Assembly (NCBI GenBank): GCA_947381965.1
Contig: CANCXX010000013.1
Coordinates: 31,283 to 95,282 of the forward strand
Origin: an uncultured bacterium
Lineage (GTDB): Bacteria; Bacillota; Clostridia; Lachnospirales; Lachnospiraceae
Length of the DNA: 64,000 nt
Direction of reading: 5' to 3'
Of the stretch, positions 7,466-15,560 are shown piece after piece; position 1 is the first letter of the stretch; each line of letters starts with the position of its first letter. The position numbers and the translations under genes are program-made. The notes beneath the pieces are model-generated. The model did not search any database. It saw nothing but the letters and a program-made list of their open reading frames with translations, and had not been told where the DNA came from.

Positions 7466-9211
7466 ATGGATATTTTTAGTATTTTGACATTGCTTGGAGG
7501 TTTGAGTCTGTTTTTATTTGGCATGAGCATTATGGGACAGTCCCTGGAACGAAGGGCAGGAGGAGGCTTAAAATCTCTTCTTGGCAGACTGACAACGGGA
7601 AGGGTAACAGGGCTTTTGACGGGAATAGGTGTAACAGCGGTTATTCAAAGTTCATCAGCAACAACAGTTATGGTGATAGGATTTGTTAATTCCGGGCTGA
7701 TGACTTTAAAGCAGGCCGTCAACGTGATTATGGGGGCTAACATAGGAACAACAGTTACCGCCTGGATATTGAGCCTGGCGGGGATTGACAGTGGAAATGT
7801 ATTTGTCCGTCTGCTGAAGCCTTCTGCTTTTACCCCTGTTTTGGCATTTATCGGCATTATTCTTTTTATGTTTGGAAGAGAAGCAAAGAAAAAGGACACC
7901 AGTATGATATTGCTTGGATTTGCCACACTGATGTTTGGAATGGAGACTATGTCGGACGCTGTTTCAGGGCTTTCAGATGTTCCGGCTTTTCAAAGTTTGT
8001 TTATTATGTTTCAAAACCCGGTTTTGGGGGTTCTTGCAGGAACAGTATTGACGGCAATTATCCAGTCCAGCTCCGCGTCTGTTGGAATTTTGCAGGCGCT
8101 GGCTACTACAGGACAGGTTTCCTATGGGGCGGCAGTTCCTATTATTATGGGCCAGAATATAGGAACTTGTGTTACTGCAATGATATCAGCCATAGGAGCT
8201 AATAAAAATGCGAAGAGGACGGCAATGGTTCACTTATCTTTTAATGTAATTGGGACAGTGGTGTGGCTGGCAGTATTTATTTTGGTCAAAGCAGCTTTGC
8301 ATCCGGTATTTTTGGATAATTCCGCCTCTTTACAGGGAATTGCCGCCGTCCACTCGGCATTTAATATTTTGTGTACATTGTTGATGCTGCCTATGTCAGG
8401 ACTTCTTCTGCGCTTTGTAACAAAAATTGTTCCGGATGCGGAAAAACCAGAGATACATGTAGAATTGGATGAGCGTCTCCTGGTCACTCCGCCAGTAGCT
8501 CTGGAACGCTGTAATGAGGTTGCTGCGGATATGGCAAAAACAGCCGTTTCTTCTTTGCAGGAGGGACTTCGTGTTTTATCTGCATACTCGCCGGACGCGG
8601 CGGCATCTATTCGTGAAAAAGAAGAGAAGACAGATTACTATGAAGATATACTGGGAACTTATCTTGTGAGACTCAGTACCAGACAGATTAACGAATCAGA
8701 CAGTATGGAGGCGGCAAAGCTGCTAAAAACAATCAGTGACTTTGAACGGATCGCTGATCATGCGGTAAATATTCTGGAATCCGCAGAGGAAATGAGAGAG
8801 AAGGGACTGCGGTTTACGGATATGGCGTTTCATGAGCTTACGGTAATCTGTCAGGCGGTGGATGAAATTCTTGATTTGTCTATTAAAGCGTTTCTGGAAG
8901 ATGACAAGGAAATTGCCGCTATGGTGGAGCCTCTTGAACAGGTAATAGATTATCTGAAAGAACAGATGCGCACACGTCATATTTTCCGTATGCAGCAGGG
9001 AGAATGTTCCATAAACGCAGGATTTATCTGGTCGGATTTGCTTACCAATTTAGGGCGGACATCCGATCATTGCTCAAATATTGCGGGATGTGTGATTGAT
9101 ATTGCAAGCCAGAATATGAATCTGCATGAATCCCTGCGGGAGTTCCAAAATGACAGCCCGGATTTCAGGCAAAAATATAATGAATTTAAAAGCAAGTATG
9201 CCCTGCAGTGA
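7466..9211 (+). CDS. Na/Pi-cotransporter family protein with PhoU-like domain
   Basis: A 581-residue membrane protein. The N-terminal half has the two inverted repeats of Na/phosphate cotransporters, with the signature motifs VIQSSSATT and IIQSSSAS. The C-terminal part (about 380-560) is soluble and helical like PhoU (SDFERIADHAVNI and TSDHCSNIAG). Family members import phosphate with Na+; some may do something else. I chose ATG 7466 with GGAG 11 bases upstream; ATG 7445 is possible. The region 7330-7465 between terminator and gene has no supported gene. Control by a Mn2+-type riboswitch is unexpected for a phosphate transporter. Confidence 0.9.
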   Translation: MDIFSILTLLGGLSLFLFGMSIMGQSLERRAGGGLKSLLGRLTTGRVTGLLTGIGVTAVIQSSSATTVMVIGFVNSGLMTLKQAVNVIMGANIGTTVTAWILSLAGIDSGNVFVRLLKPSAFTPVLAFIGIILFMFGREAKKKDTSMILLGFATLMFGMETMSDAVSGLSDVPAFQSLFIMFQNPVLGVLAGTVLTAIIQSSSASVGILQALATTGQVSYGAAVPIIMGQNIGTCVTAMISAIGANKNAKRTAMVHLSFNVIGTVVWLAVFILVKAALHPVFLDNSASLQGIAAVHSAFNILCTLLMLPMSGLLLRFVTKIVPDAEKPEIHVELDERLLVTPPVALERCNEVAADMAKTAVSSLQEGLRVLSAYSPDAAASIREKEEKTDYYEDILGTYLVRLSTRQINESDSMEAAKLLKTISDFERIADHAVNILESAEEMREKGLRFTDMAFHELTVICQAVDEILDLSIKAFLEDDKEIAAMVEPLEQVIDYLKEQMRTRHIFRMQQGECSINAGFIWSDLLTNLGRTSDHCSNIAGCVIDIASQNMNLHESLREFQNDSPDFRQKYNEFKSKYALQ

Positions 9212-9228
9212 GGCATACTTGCTTTTTA
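9191..9228. terminator. Strong hairpin terminator overlapping the transporter stop codon
   Basis: A 12-bp perfect stem (9191-9202 with 9212-9223) is followed by TTTTT. The 5' arm is made from the last codons of the Na/Pi gene. A run of three A residues precedes the stem, so it may also stop transcription of the convergent lipoprotein gene. Confidence 0.85.
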
Positions 9229-9254
9229 AAGTGTGTAAAATAAGAAGTTTTTAA

Positions 9255-10028
9255 TTATTCAAATGTGATGTGCCAGTTGCTGGTTTGAAAACAAATAATG
9301 ATATCTCCTGGGGGAATCCGGACACTGCCGGAAACCTTACTTTCATCCGCATTATTAATTTCAATTATTTCTTTCCACTGTTTATCCGCCGGGTTATAAA
9401 ACACTGCCATTGCCCCATAAAGGGAACGGTTGGAAAGCTCTCGCGTAAAGGTATAATTTAAGGTGGTATTTTCCGGAAAAGTACATAAGTAAGTATAGGG
9501 GAAAGCGCCCTCCAGCGTATCCGGAAGCTTTTCCAGCTTTTGCACGGGCCGTATAAGGGCAAGCAGACTGCATTCGCGATCATCAGAGCTTTTGGCTGTA
9601 AAAGTGCATTCTCCGGCAGTCAGCTCCAACAGCTTCCAAAAGCCATATTCACCGTCCGGACTGGTGACAGGAATCGTTTCCCCATCAAGCCCTAACTGCT
9701 CACTGTCAATTTGAATTTGCGCTTTGGCATCTCCCTGTACAGTAATAAGAAACAGATATTCTCCGTCAAAAGGAATATCGGCTTTAAAGCTTATTTCTTC
9801 AGCCTTATTAAAATCATGGGAGGGAATACCCTCTGGGGTTGTAAAACCTTTGGGAGCAAAATCGTATTCTGAAGGTTCATTATCAGTAAGTGCATCAAAG
9901 GCATCATAGGAAAGAGACTCGTTTGGTTCGTTTATCTGGCCGGATAAATTATCGTCTTTGATATTCTTGCTGCCACAGGCAGTTAAAAAAATAAAAACCG
10001 TCAAAATTGGAATTATTCGTTTTTTCAT
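9255..10028 (-). CDS. Uncharacterised secreted lipoprotein
   Basis: A 257-residue protein with a lipoprotein signal peptide: KKR, a hydrophobic stretch, and the lipobox LTAC with the lipidated cysteine at residue 18. A low-complexity acidic linker follows, then a beta-rich domain with segments such as DGEYLFLITVQGDAKAQIQI and CTFTAKSSDD. It may be a carbohydrate-binding-like sandwich, but I do not recognise the family. It is read as a short minus-strand unit with the upstream CPCC gene (33 bases apart), convergent with the transporter. Confidence 0.7.
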   Translation of the reverse strand: MKKRIIPILTVFIFLTACGSKNIKDDNLSGQINEPNESLSYDAFDALTDNEPSEYDFAPKGFTTPEGIPSHDFNKAEEISFKADIPFDGEYLFLITVQGDAKAQIQIDSEQLGLDGETIPVTSPDGEYGFWKLLELTAGECTFTAKSSDDRECSLLALIRPVQKLEKLPDTLEGAFPYTYLCTFPENTTLNYTFTRELSNRSLYGAMAVFYNPADKQWKEIIEINNADESKVSGSVRIPPGDIIICFQTSNWHITFE

Positions 10029-10061
10029 AAGTTATTTTCACCTTCTTTCCATAATGAAATA

Positions 10062-10355
10062 CTACTTTTCACTGTTATATGGTTTCCTGACATAAGGCAG
10101 CATATCCTGCATGCAGGCCCCAAATAAATGGTAGTTTTGTTGTGCGGCTCTTAATGTCAGTCCATGGTTGGCTGCTGATGGAATATCTAATAGTTCCTCT
10201 AAAGATGGTTCCCTGTTATAATACTTTCCCACAATCGGAGATACGGAGAAATCTAAATAGGTATCGTCTTCCCAAAAGCAAACCGGACAAATATCAAATT
10301 TGCCTCTGGAGTCTAATGTCTTATATCCACAGCACAAGCATTGATATTTTTCCAA
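10062..10355 (-). CDS. CPCC-type cysteine-rich small protein
   Basis: A 97-residue cytosolic protein with an N-terminal zinc-ribbon-like core: YQCLCCGYKTL, then DICPVCFWEDD. This matches the cysteine-rich CPCC family, whose function is unknown. The rest (HGLTLRAAQQNYHLFGAC) is the conserved downstream block of that family. It lies upstream of the lipoprotein gene and divergently from the marR promoter region. Confidence 0.8.
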   Translation of the reverse strand: MEKYQCLCCGYKTLDSRGKFDICPVCFWEDDTYLDFSVSPIVGKYYNREPSLEELLDIPSAANHGLTLRAAQQNYHLFGACMQDMLPYVRKPYNSEK

Positions 10356-10506
10356 GATTTTTCCTCCGGTATTTTCATTTTGCGTTTGTTTTGTCCTGAC
10401 TCTTACAGAGGTATAAGCAGTCGGACAGTTTGGAACATAGTTTTTGTGAATTGTATTTTGTTATTTATATTATAGCCGAAAACATGAAAGGATGCAAAGA
10501 AAAATA

Positions 10507-10557
10507 TTGACAATAGTATGAAATCATACTATAATACGCAAGGTACGAAATCATACC
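10507..10557 (+). promoter_or_regulatory. marR promoter with twin palindromic operators
   Basis: TTGACA (10507-10512) and TATAAT (10530-10535) are both perfect and 17 bases apart. The inverted repeat GTATGA-AA-TCATAC (10516-10529) exactly fills the spacer. A second copy GGTACGA-AA-TCATACC (10542-10557, one mismatch) lies just past the start point, with centres 27 bp apart. This is the classic layout for autorepression by the MarR protein encoded 40 bases downstream. Confidence 0.85.
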
Positions 10558-10597
10558 ATGTTGCAGGCGCTGATTGCCATATGCAGGGGGAGAAAGA

Positions 10598-11035
10598 ATG
10601 AAGAATTATACATCAAATGAAATGAAGCGATTCAATTACCTGTTAGGGGAGATTGAGGCGGTTTACCATGAGGTATTCTTTAAATTGGGACTATCTGATA
10701 GTGGGGCAAGGATTCTCTATACAATTTGTGACGAAGGGGATGGGTGTCTGCTCCGGGAAGTCCGCCGTCATTCCGGGTTAAGCAAGCAGACAGTGAATTC
10801 TGCAATCCGTAAAATGGAGACGGAGAAAATTTTGTTTTTAAAGCAGGCGGATAGTAAAAATAAAAGAGTACACCTGACGGAAGAGGGAAAGCAGTTGGCG
10901 CAAAGGACTGTGCTGCGGGTGATAAAGGCTGAAAATGAAATTTTTTCTTCCTGGTCAGAGGCGGATGTGGAAAAGTACCTTGCGCTTACAGAAAATTATT
11001 TAAATGCTCTAAAAGAAAAAGCACCCCAAATATAA
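10598..11035 (+). CDS. MarR family transcriptional regulator
   Basis: A 145-residue winged-helix regulator. The recognition segment is HSGLSKQTVNSAIRKMETEKIL and the wing is ADSKNKRVHLTEEGKQLA; helices at both ends form the dimer interface. ATG 10598 follows GGGGGAGA. It is the first gene before a MATE exporter, and its promoter carries two matching palindromes, so it most likely represses itself and the exporter until a ligand binds. Confidence 0.9.
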   Translation: MKNYTSNEMKRFNYLLGEIEAVYHEVFFKLGLSDSGARILYTICDEGDGCLLREVRRHSGLSKQTVNSAIRKMETEKILFLKQADSKNKRVHLTEEGKQLAQRTVLRVIKAENEIFSSWSEADVEKYLALTENYLNALKEKAPQI

Positions 11036-11087
11036 AATTAAATCGGCGGAAGCGGGACTAAAATCAGCGAAAGCCCGGACAAGAGCC

Positions 11088-11127
11088 CAGAGAGTTTCAG
11101 GATGTAATTACGGCCAGAAACTCTCTG
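11088..11127 (+). other. Inverted repeat between marR and the MATE gene
   Basis: A perfect 11-bp stem, CAGAGAGTTTC with GAAACTCTCTG, closes an 18-base loop in the 143-base gap between marR and the exporter. There is no T run, so it is not a standard terminator. It could be an RNA-processing or stability element. Confidence 0.5.
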
Positions 11128-11178
11128 AAGGACATGGAACTTGGGAGGGCCAAAGCGGGACTTAAAATAGGAGAAAAA

Positions 11179-12504
11179 ATGATACAGTTATCGGATCACT
11201 TTAATTACAGGCGTTTATTTCAGTTTACATTTCCATCAGTGATTATGCTGGTATTTACTTCAATTTATGGCGTGGTTGACGGCTTTTTTGTGTCGAACTA
11301 TGTAGGAAAAACAGCATTTACAGCCGTCAATTTTATTATGCCTATTTTACTGATTTTAGGCTGTATTGGTTTTATGTTTGGCACTGGCGGCGGTGCCCTG
11401 ATTGCGCTTACCATAGGAAAAGGAGACAGGGAAAAGGCAAACCGGATTTTTTCCATGCTGGTTTATATTTCTCTGGCAGGCGGGGTGTTTCTTGCGGTTC
11501 TGGGAATTATGTCTCTGCGTTCCATATCATTTTTTCTTGGGGCGGAAGGGCGGATGCTGGAAGATTGTGTTACCTATGGCAGAATTATTTTACTTGCGAT
11601 TCCGGCCTATATTCTGCAGTATCAGTTCCAATGTCTGTTTGCCACAGCGGAAAAGCCAAAGCTTGGATTATATATTACAGTAGCGGCAGGGCTGACAAAT
11701 GTGATATTAGACGCTCTTTTTGTTGCAGCATTCTCCTGGGGGCTGGAAGGGGCTGCTGCAGCCACAGCGCTTTCCCAGTGTGTAGGTGGAATTTTGCCCT
11801 TGATTTATTTTGCACGAAAAAATTCCAGCCTGTTAAGGCTGACAAAATTTGAGTTCGACGGCAGGGCGCTGTTAAAGGTATGTGCAAATGGTTCTTCAGA
11901 GCTTATGAGCAATATTTCTTCTTCCATAGTCAGTATGCTGTATAATATACAGTTGTTAAAGTATGCGGGAGAGGATGGCGTAGCGGCATATGGTGTTTTG
12001 ATGTATGTGAATATGATTTTTTTAGCTGCGTATATTGGTTTTTCTGTAGGTGTATCTCCGGTGATAGGATATCACTATGGCGCAGGAAATTACGCAGAAT
12101 TGAAAGGGCTGTTAAAAAAGAGCCTTGTTATAATCAGTGTGATCGCCTGTTTGATGTTTGGTGCATCAAAGGTTCTGGCAAATCCTCTGTCGGTTATGTT
12201 TGTGGGATATGATAAGGGGTTATTGGGAATGACCCTTCATGCGTTTTCTATTTTTGCATTTTCCTTCCTTTTTGCAGGATTTGCTATTTTTGCCTCCTCT
12301 TTTTTTACAGCCCTTAATGACGGGCTGGTGTCAGCGCTGATTTCTTTTTTGCGGGCATTGGTATTTCAGCTGGCAGCTGTTCTTTTGCTTCCTTTTATCT
12401 GGGGCGTGGACGGTATCTGGTTTTCGATTGTGGCAGCGGAAGTAATGGCAGTGATAGTGGCAGGCCTGTTTCTGCTGGGAAAGAGAAGGAAGTATCATTA
12501 TTAG
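11179..12504 (+). CDS. MATE family efflux transporter (MarR-linked)
   Basis: A 441-residue membrane protein with about 12 hydrophobic segments and the MATE motifs FPSVIMLVFTSIYGVVDGFFVSN in two parts and GTGGGALIA. It resembles the MepA-like branch of multidrug exporters. ATG 11179 is 5 bases after AGGAG; an in-frame upstream ATG at 11134 has no ribosome binding site. The arrangement marR-MATE parallels mepR-mepA, which suggests induction by an exported toxic compound. It is not closely similar to the MATE protein encoded at 4946. Confidence 0.9.
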   Translation: MIQLSDHFNYRRLFQFTFPSVIMLVFTSIYGVVDGFFVSNYVGKTAFTAVNFIMPILLILGCIGFMFGTGGGALIALTIGKGDREKANRIFSMLVYISLAGGVFLAVLGIMSLRSISFFLGAEGRMLEDCVTYGRIILLAIPAYILQYQFQCLFATAEKPKLGLYITVAAGLTNVILDALFVAAFSWGLEGAAAATALSQCVGGILPLIYFARKNSSLLRLTKFEFDGRALLKVCANGSSELMSNISSSIVSMLYNIQLLKYAGEDGVAAYGVLMYVNMIFLAAYIGFSVGVSPVIGYHYGAGNYAELKGLLKKSLVIISVIACLMFGASKVLANPLSVMFVGYDKGLLGMTLHAFSIFAFSFLFAGFAIFASSFFTALNDGLVSALISFLRALVFQLAAVLLLPFIWGVDGIWFSIVAAEVMAVIVAGLFLLGKRRKYHY

Positions 12505-12644
12505 AATGGATAAATGTACGTATATGAAAAAAGTACAATTGGGGGGTAAGATAATATACAGTAAAGATACAGAATTTAGTGGAATTCTATGTATGCTAAT
12601 GGTAGAATACTGATATCGGCAAGCTGGAATTAATGGAAGTATTA

Positions 12645-12804
12645 GAGCGTGTTTGAAAAATCATTTCCAACATCTGCACGCCCCACTTTGCGCGATATTT
12701 GCGCCAAATTCAGGTTACATAGCCCGCTATGCGCCCTTCATTTGGCACAAATCTCCCACAAATTGTGACGCACATCTGCTGGGAAGCATTTTTCAAACAC
12801 GCTC
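12645..12804 (+). mobile_element. 160-bp TA-flanked palindromic element (MITE-like)
   Basis: The ends are inverted repeats beginning GAGCGTGTTTGAAAAAT (17 bp perfect), flanked on both sides by TA (12643-12644 and 12805-12806). The pairing continues imperfectly through the whole element, for example GATATTTGCGCCAAATTCAGG-like against GAGATTTGTGCCAAATGAAGG-like in reverse complement, so the RNA would fold into one long hairpin. There is no coding capacity. TA duplication is typical of IS630/Tc1-mariner transposition, so I infer a non-autonomous derivative. It ends just before the candidate ribosome binding site of the next gene. The rest of the gap 12505-12830 holds nothing I can support. Confidence 0.75.
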
Positions 12805-12830
12805 TAGGGAGGAAAGTATAAAAGATTATT

Positions 12831-13655
12831 ATGGATAAGACAGATAAAAAGTATCCTGTTGGATGGAAATACTTTATCCCTTTTGGGGCTTTTATATTAC
12901 TTTACGCAGTTGGAATCATCTTACCTCTGGAAGTTACACCACATTATCATAATTTTATGTCCAGAGTCTGGAACTGGACGGAGATATTGATTTTGCTACT
13001 GGCAGTTTACTATATTATTAAGACAAGGACTTTTCAGTGGAAGCAGGCCATCATAGCATTGCTTCTTGGTGCAGTCTGTCTGGTTACGTTGTTTCGGGAC
13101 CCACGAACGGCAGACATTATTGTTACAAGTATTTGTGTGATGGCTGCGTTTTATGCGGCCTGTAGATTATATGATCTTGTGGATGTGGAAAATGTATCTA
13201 TTCATACAGGTATTGTGGGAAGCATTCGGTATTTTGGGCTGGGAGCGGTTATTTCTGTTCCTCTGGCTTTTTTTAATGTATTATATTTTTCATTAAACCG
13301 GTCGATCAGCGTTGGAAATATATTAAGTTCTGCTTTGTTTGCATTGAAACCTGCTATAGCTGAGGAAGTGGTATTTCGCTTTTTTTTGCTGGCATATGCT
13401 TATTATTTACTTCATGGAAAACCGGAAAAACGTTTTTGGAATGTATGGGTTTATATGTTGCTTATTATTCCACATGAACTGCTCCATTATCCAGATTTAT
13501 TTGTAGAATCGCCTGTCTGGGCGGCTGCCATGTGTATACTGGGGGGTATAGTTTTCGGTTTGCCTATGGCAATGCTGATGAAAAGGAAGAATTTACCAAT
13601 GGCAATAGGTATGCACTGGTTTATAGATTTTGTCAGGTTTGCCGCTGGTTTTTAG
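12831..13655 (+). CDS. CPBP family intramembrane glutamic endopeptidase
   Basis: A 274-residue protein with about eight membrane segments. The CPBP/Abi motifs are present: AEEVVFR near residue 180, PHELLHYPD near 220, and MHWFIDFVRF at the C-terminus, giving the conserved glutamates and histidines. Members cleave substrates in the membrane or protect against self-made bacteriocins; the role here is unknown. GGGAGG lies 18 bases before ATG 12831, which is unusually far. The palindromic element ends just upstream, so the leader may have been altered by insertion. Confidence 0.82.
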   Translation: MDKTDKKYPVGWKYFIPFGAFILLYAVGIILPLEVTPHYHNFMSRVWNWTEILILLLAVYYIIKTRTFQWKQAIIALLLGAVCLVTLFRDPRTADIIVTSICVMAAFYAACRLYDLVDVENVSIHTGIVGSIRYFGLGAVISVPLAFFNVLYFSLNRSISVGNILSSALFALKPAIAEEVVFRFFLLAYAYYLLHGKPEKRFWNVWVYMLLIIPHELLHYPDLFVESPVWAAAMCILGGIVFGLPMAMLMKRKNLPMAIGMHWFIDFVRFAAGF

Positions 13656-13769
13656 AATGTAGTTAATTTTTGAAGGCTTATGGTAAAGAGGAAAACTGAT
13701 TTTGGGGAGATAATCCGGGCAGATTGATTTTTAGAGGGAAAACGGATATACTGAAAAGGGGTATAAGGG

Positions 13770-15560
13770 ATGGCAAGAACAGTAAGTATCGGAGTGCAGG
13801 ATTTTGAAAAACTCAGAAGAAATAATAATTTTTATGTAGATAAGACATATCTGATTAAGCAGTGGTGGGAATCAGATGATGATGTAACGTTGGTTACACG
13901 TCCAAGAAGGTTTGGGAAAACTTTGAATATGAGTATGCTGGAGCAGTTTTTTTCCGTAAAGTATGCCGGGCGTGGAGATTTGTTTAAAGGACTTTACATT
14001 TGGCAGGAAGAAAAATATCAAAAGCTTCAGGGAATATGGCCTGTAATTTTTTTAAGCTTTGCAGGGATTAAGGAGAATACCTTTATAGAAGCCCGGAGAC
14101 ATATTTGCCGGATGATAGAAGAGCAATATAATAAATTTGACTACCTGTTGAAGGAAAATCTACTTAATGAAAAAGAAAAAGCATTTTATCAGGAAGTTTC
14201 CGCCCACATGCCGGATGGTACGGCGGCGGTATCCCTGCGGTTTTTATCAGATTTTCTCGGCAGATATTATAACCAAAAAGTGATTATTCTTCTGGATGAA
14301 TATGACACTCCCATGCAGGAAGCGTTTGTAAATGGGTATTGGAAAGAGATGGTGGATTTTATCAGGGGACTTTTTAATTCTGCTTTTAAAACAAATCCAT
14401 ATCTGGAACGCGCTTTTATGACAGGAATAACAAAGGTCAGTAAGGAATCTATATTTTCAGATTTAAATAATTTGGAGGTAGTGACAACAACCTCAGGGAA
14501 ATATACAACTTGTTTTGGCTTTACGGAAGGAGAAGTTTTTGCTGCTTTAGAAGAGTATCATTTATCAGATAGAAAGCAACAGGTAAAAGACTGGTATGAT
14601 GGATTTTCTTTTGGAGAGAGGAAAGATATCTATAATCCATGGTCTATAATAAATTTCCTGAATAAAAAAAAGGTGGGCGCTTATTGGGCAAACACCAGCT
14701 CCAATAGCCTTGTGGGAAAGCTGATTAGAGAAGGCAGCCTGGACATCAAACAGACCTTTGAACATTTAATGCAGGGGGAGGCAATTCAGGTAGAAATAGA
14801 CGAACAGATTGTTTATGATCAGTTATCTGAAAAGAAAAATGCCATCTGGAGCTTTTTGCTTGCCAGCGGCTATCTGAAGGTGAAGCGCTTTGAGACATAT
14901 GTTACAGCATATGGGGAATGGAAAGAGGTTTACGAACTGGAACTTACGAATTTTGAAGTAAGGGTTATGTTCCGCAGAATGGTGCGGGGCTGGTTTGATG
15001 TTGCTTCATCTGACTATAATTGTTTTATCCGGGCTCTTTTGCTGGATGATGTGAAGGCAATGAATCGTTATATGAACAGAGTTGCGCTTACAATGTTCAG
15101 TTATTTTGATACTGGCGGGGGGAGGTTTGGAGATGAGCCTGAACGTTTTTACCACGGTTTTGTGCTGGGGCTTATGGTGGAGCTGGCCGACAGATATGTG
15201 ATTACGTCTAACAGGGAGAGCGGTTTTGGCAGGTATGATGTAATGCTGGAGCCGAGAATACCATCAAAGCTTATGTCAGGAACAGTGTCACAGACAAGGG
15301 AAGAGGGCGCAGAAGCAAATAACAGCCCTGAAAATGCTGCTGTCATTATAGAATTTAAGGTGCAGGAGCCGGAGGAAAAGGAATTGTCTGATACTGTAAA
15401 GAAGGCGCTGCGGCAGATTGAAGAGCGGAATTATAAGGCAGTGCTTTTGGAAAAAGGAATTCCGGAAGACCGGATACGGATGTATGGATTTGCTTTTTGC
15501 GGGAAAAAAGTACTGATTGGAAACCGCAGTGCATATTCTGGGGAAGGCGTTTGCTTATGA
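13770..15560 (+). CDS. AAA-ATPase-like / PD-(D/E)XK nuclease-like protein
   Basis: A 596-residue protein of the widespread AAA-ATPase-like plus PDDEXK group (PF09820 and PF08011 types). The N-terminal IGVQDFEKLRRNNNFYVDKT leads to a Walker A-like TRPRRFGKT (about residue 50) and a Walker B-like LLDEYDTPM (about 175). The C-terminal nuclease-like domain contains VIIEFKV (about 530), the E-x-K of the fold. The cellular role of the group is not known; Clostridia and Bacteroidia often carry many copies. The stop overlaps the start of the next gene as ATGA, so the two are translationally coupled. Confidence 0.85.
   Translation: MARTVSIGVQDFEKLRRNNNFYVDKTYLIKQWWESDDDVTLVTRPRRFGKTLNMSMLEQFFSVKYAGRGDLFKGLYIWQEEKYQKLQGIWPVIFLSFAGIKENTFIEARRHICRMIEEQYNKFDYLLKENLLNEKEKAFYQEVSAHMPDGTAAVSLRFLSDFLGRYYNQKVIILLDEYDTPMQEAFVNGYWKEMVDFIRGLFNSAFKTNPYLERAFMTGITKVSKESIFSDLNNLEVVTTTSGKYTTCFGFTEGEVFAALEEYHLSDRKQQVKDWYDGFSFGERKDIYNPWSIINFLNKKKVGAYWANTSSNSLVGKLIREGSLDIKQTFEHLMQGEAIQVEIDEQIVYDQLSEKKNAIWSFLLASGYLKVKRFETYVTAYGEWKEVYELELTNFEVRVMFRRMVRGWFDVASSDYNCFIRALLLDDVKAMNRYMNRVALTMFSYFDTGGGRFGDEPERFYHGFVLGLMVELADRYVITSNRESGFGRYDVMLEPRIPSKLMSGTVSQTREEGAEANNSPENAAVIIEFKVQEPEEKELSDTVKKALRQIEERNYKAVLLEKGIPEDRIRMYGFAFCGKKVLIGNRSAYSGEGVCL

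Noticed and set aside
7357-7479. Possible 39-residue small protein ahead of the Na/Pi gene
   Set aside because: It has no ribosome binding site and its frame ends inside the transporter start; left out as unsupported.
12653-12838. 61-codon open frame between the MATE and CPBP genes
   Set aside because: It lies within the palindromic element and reads through both of its ends; no coding signature.
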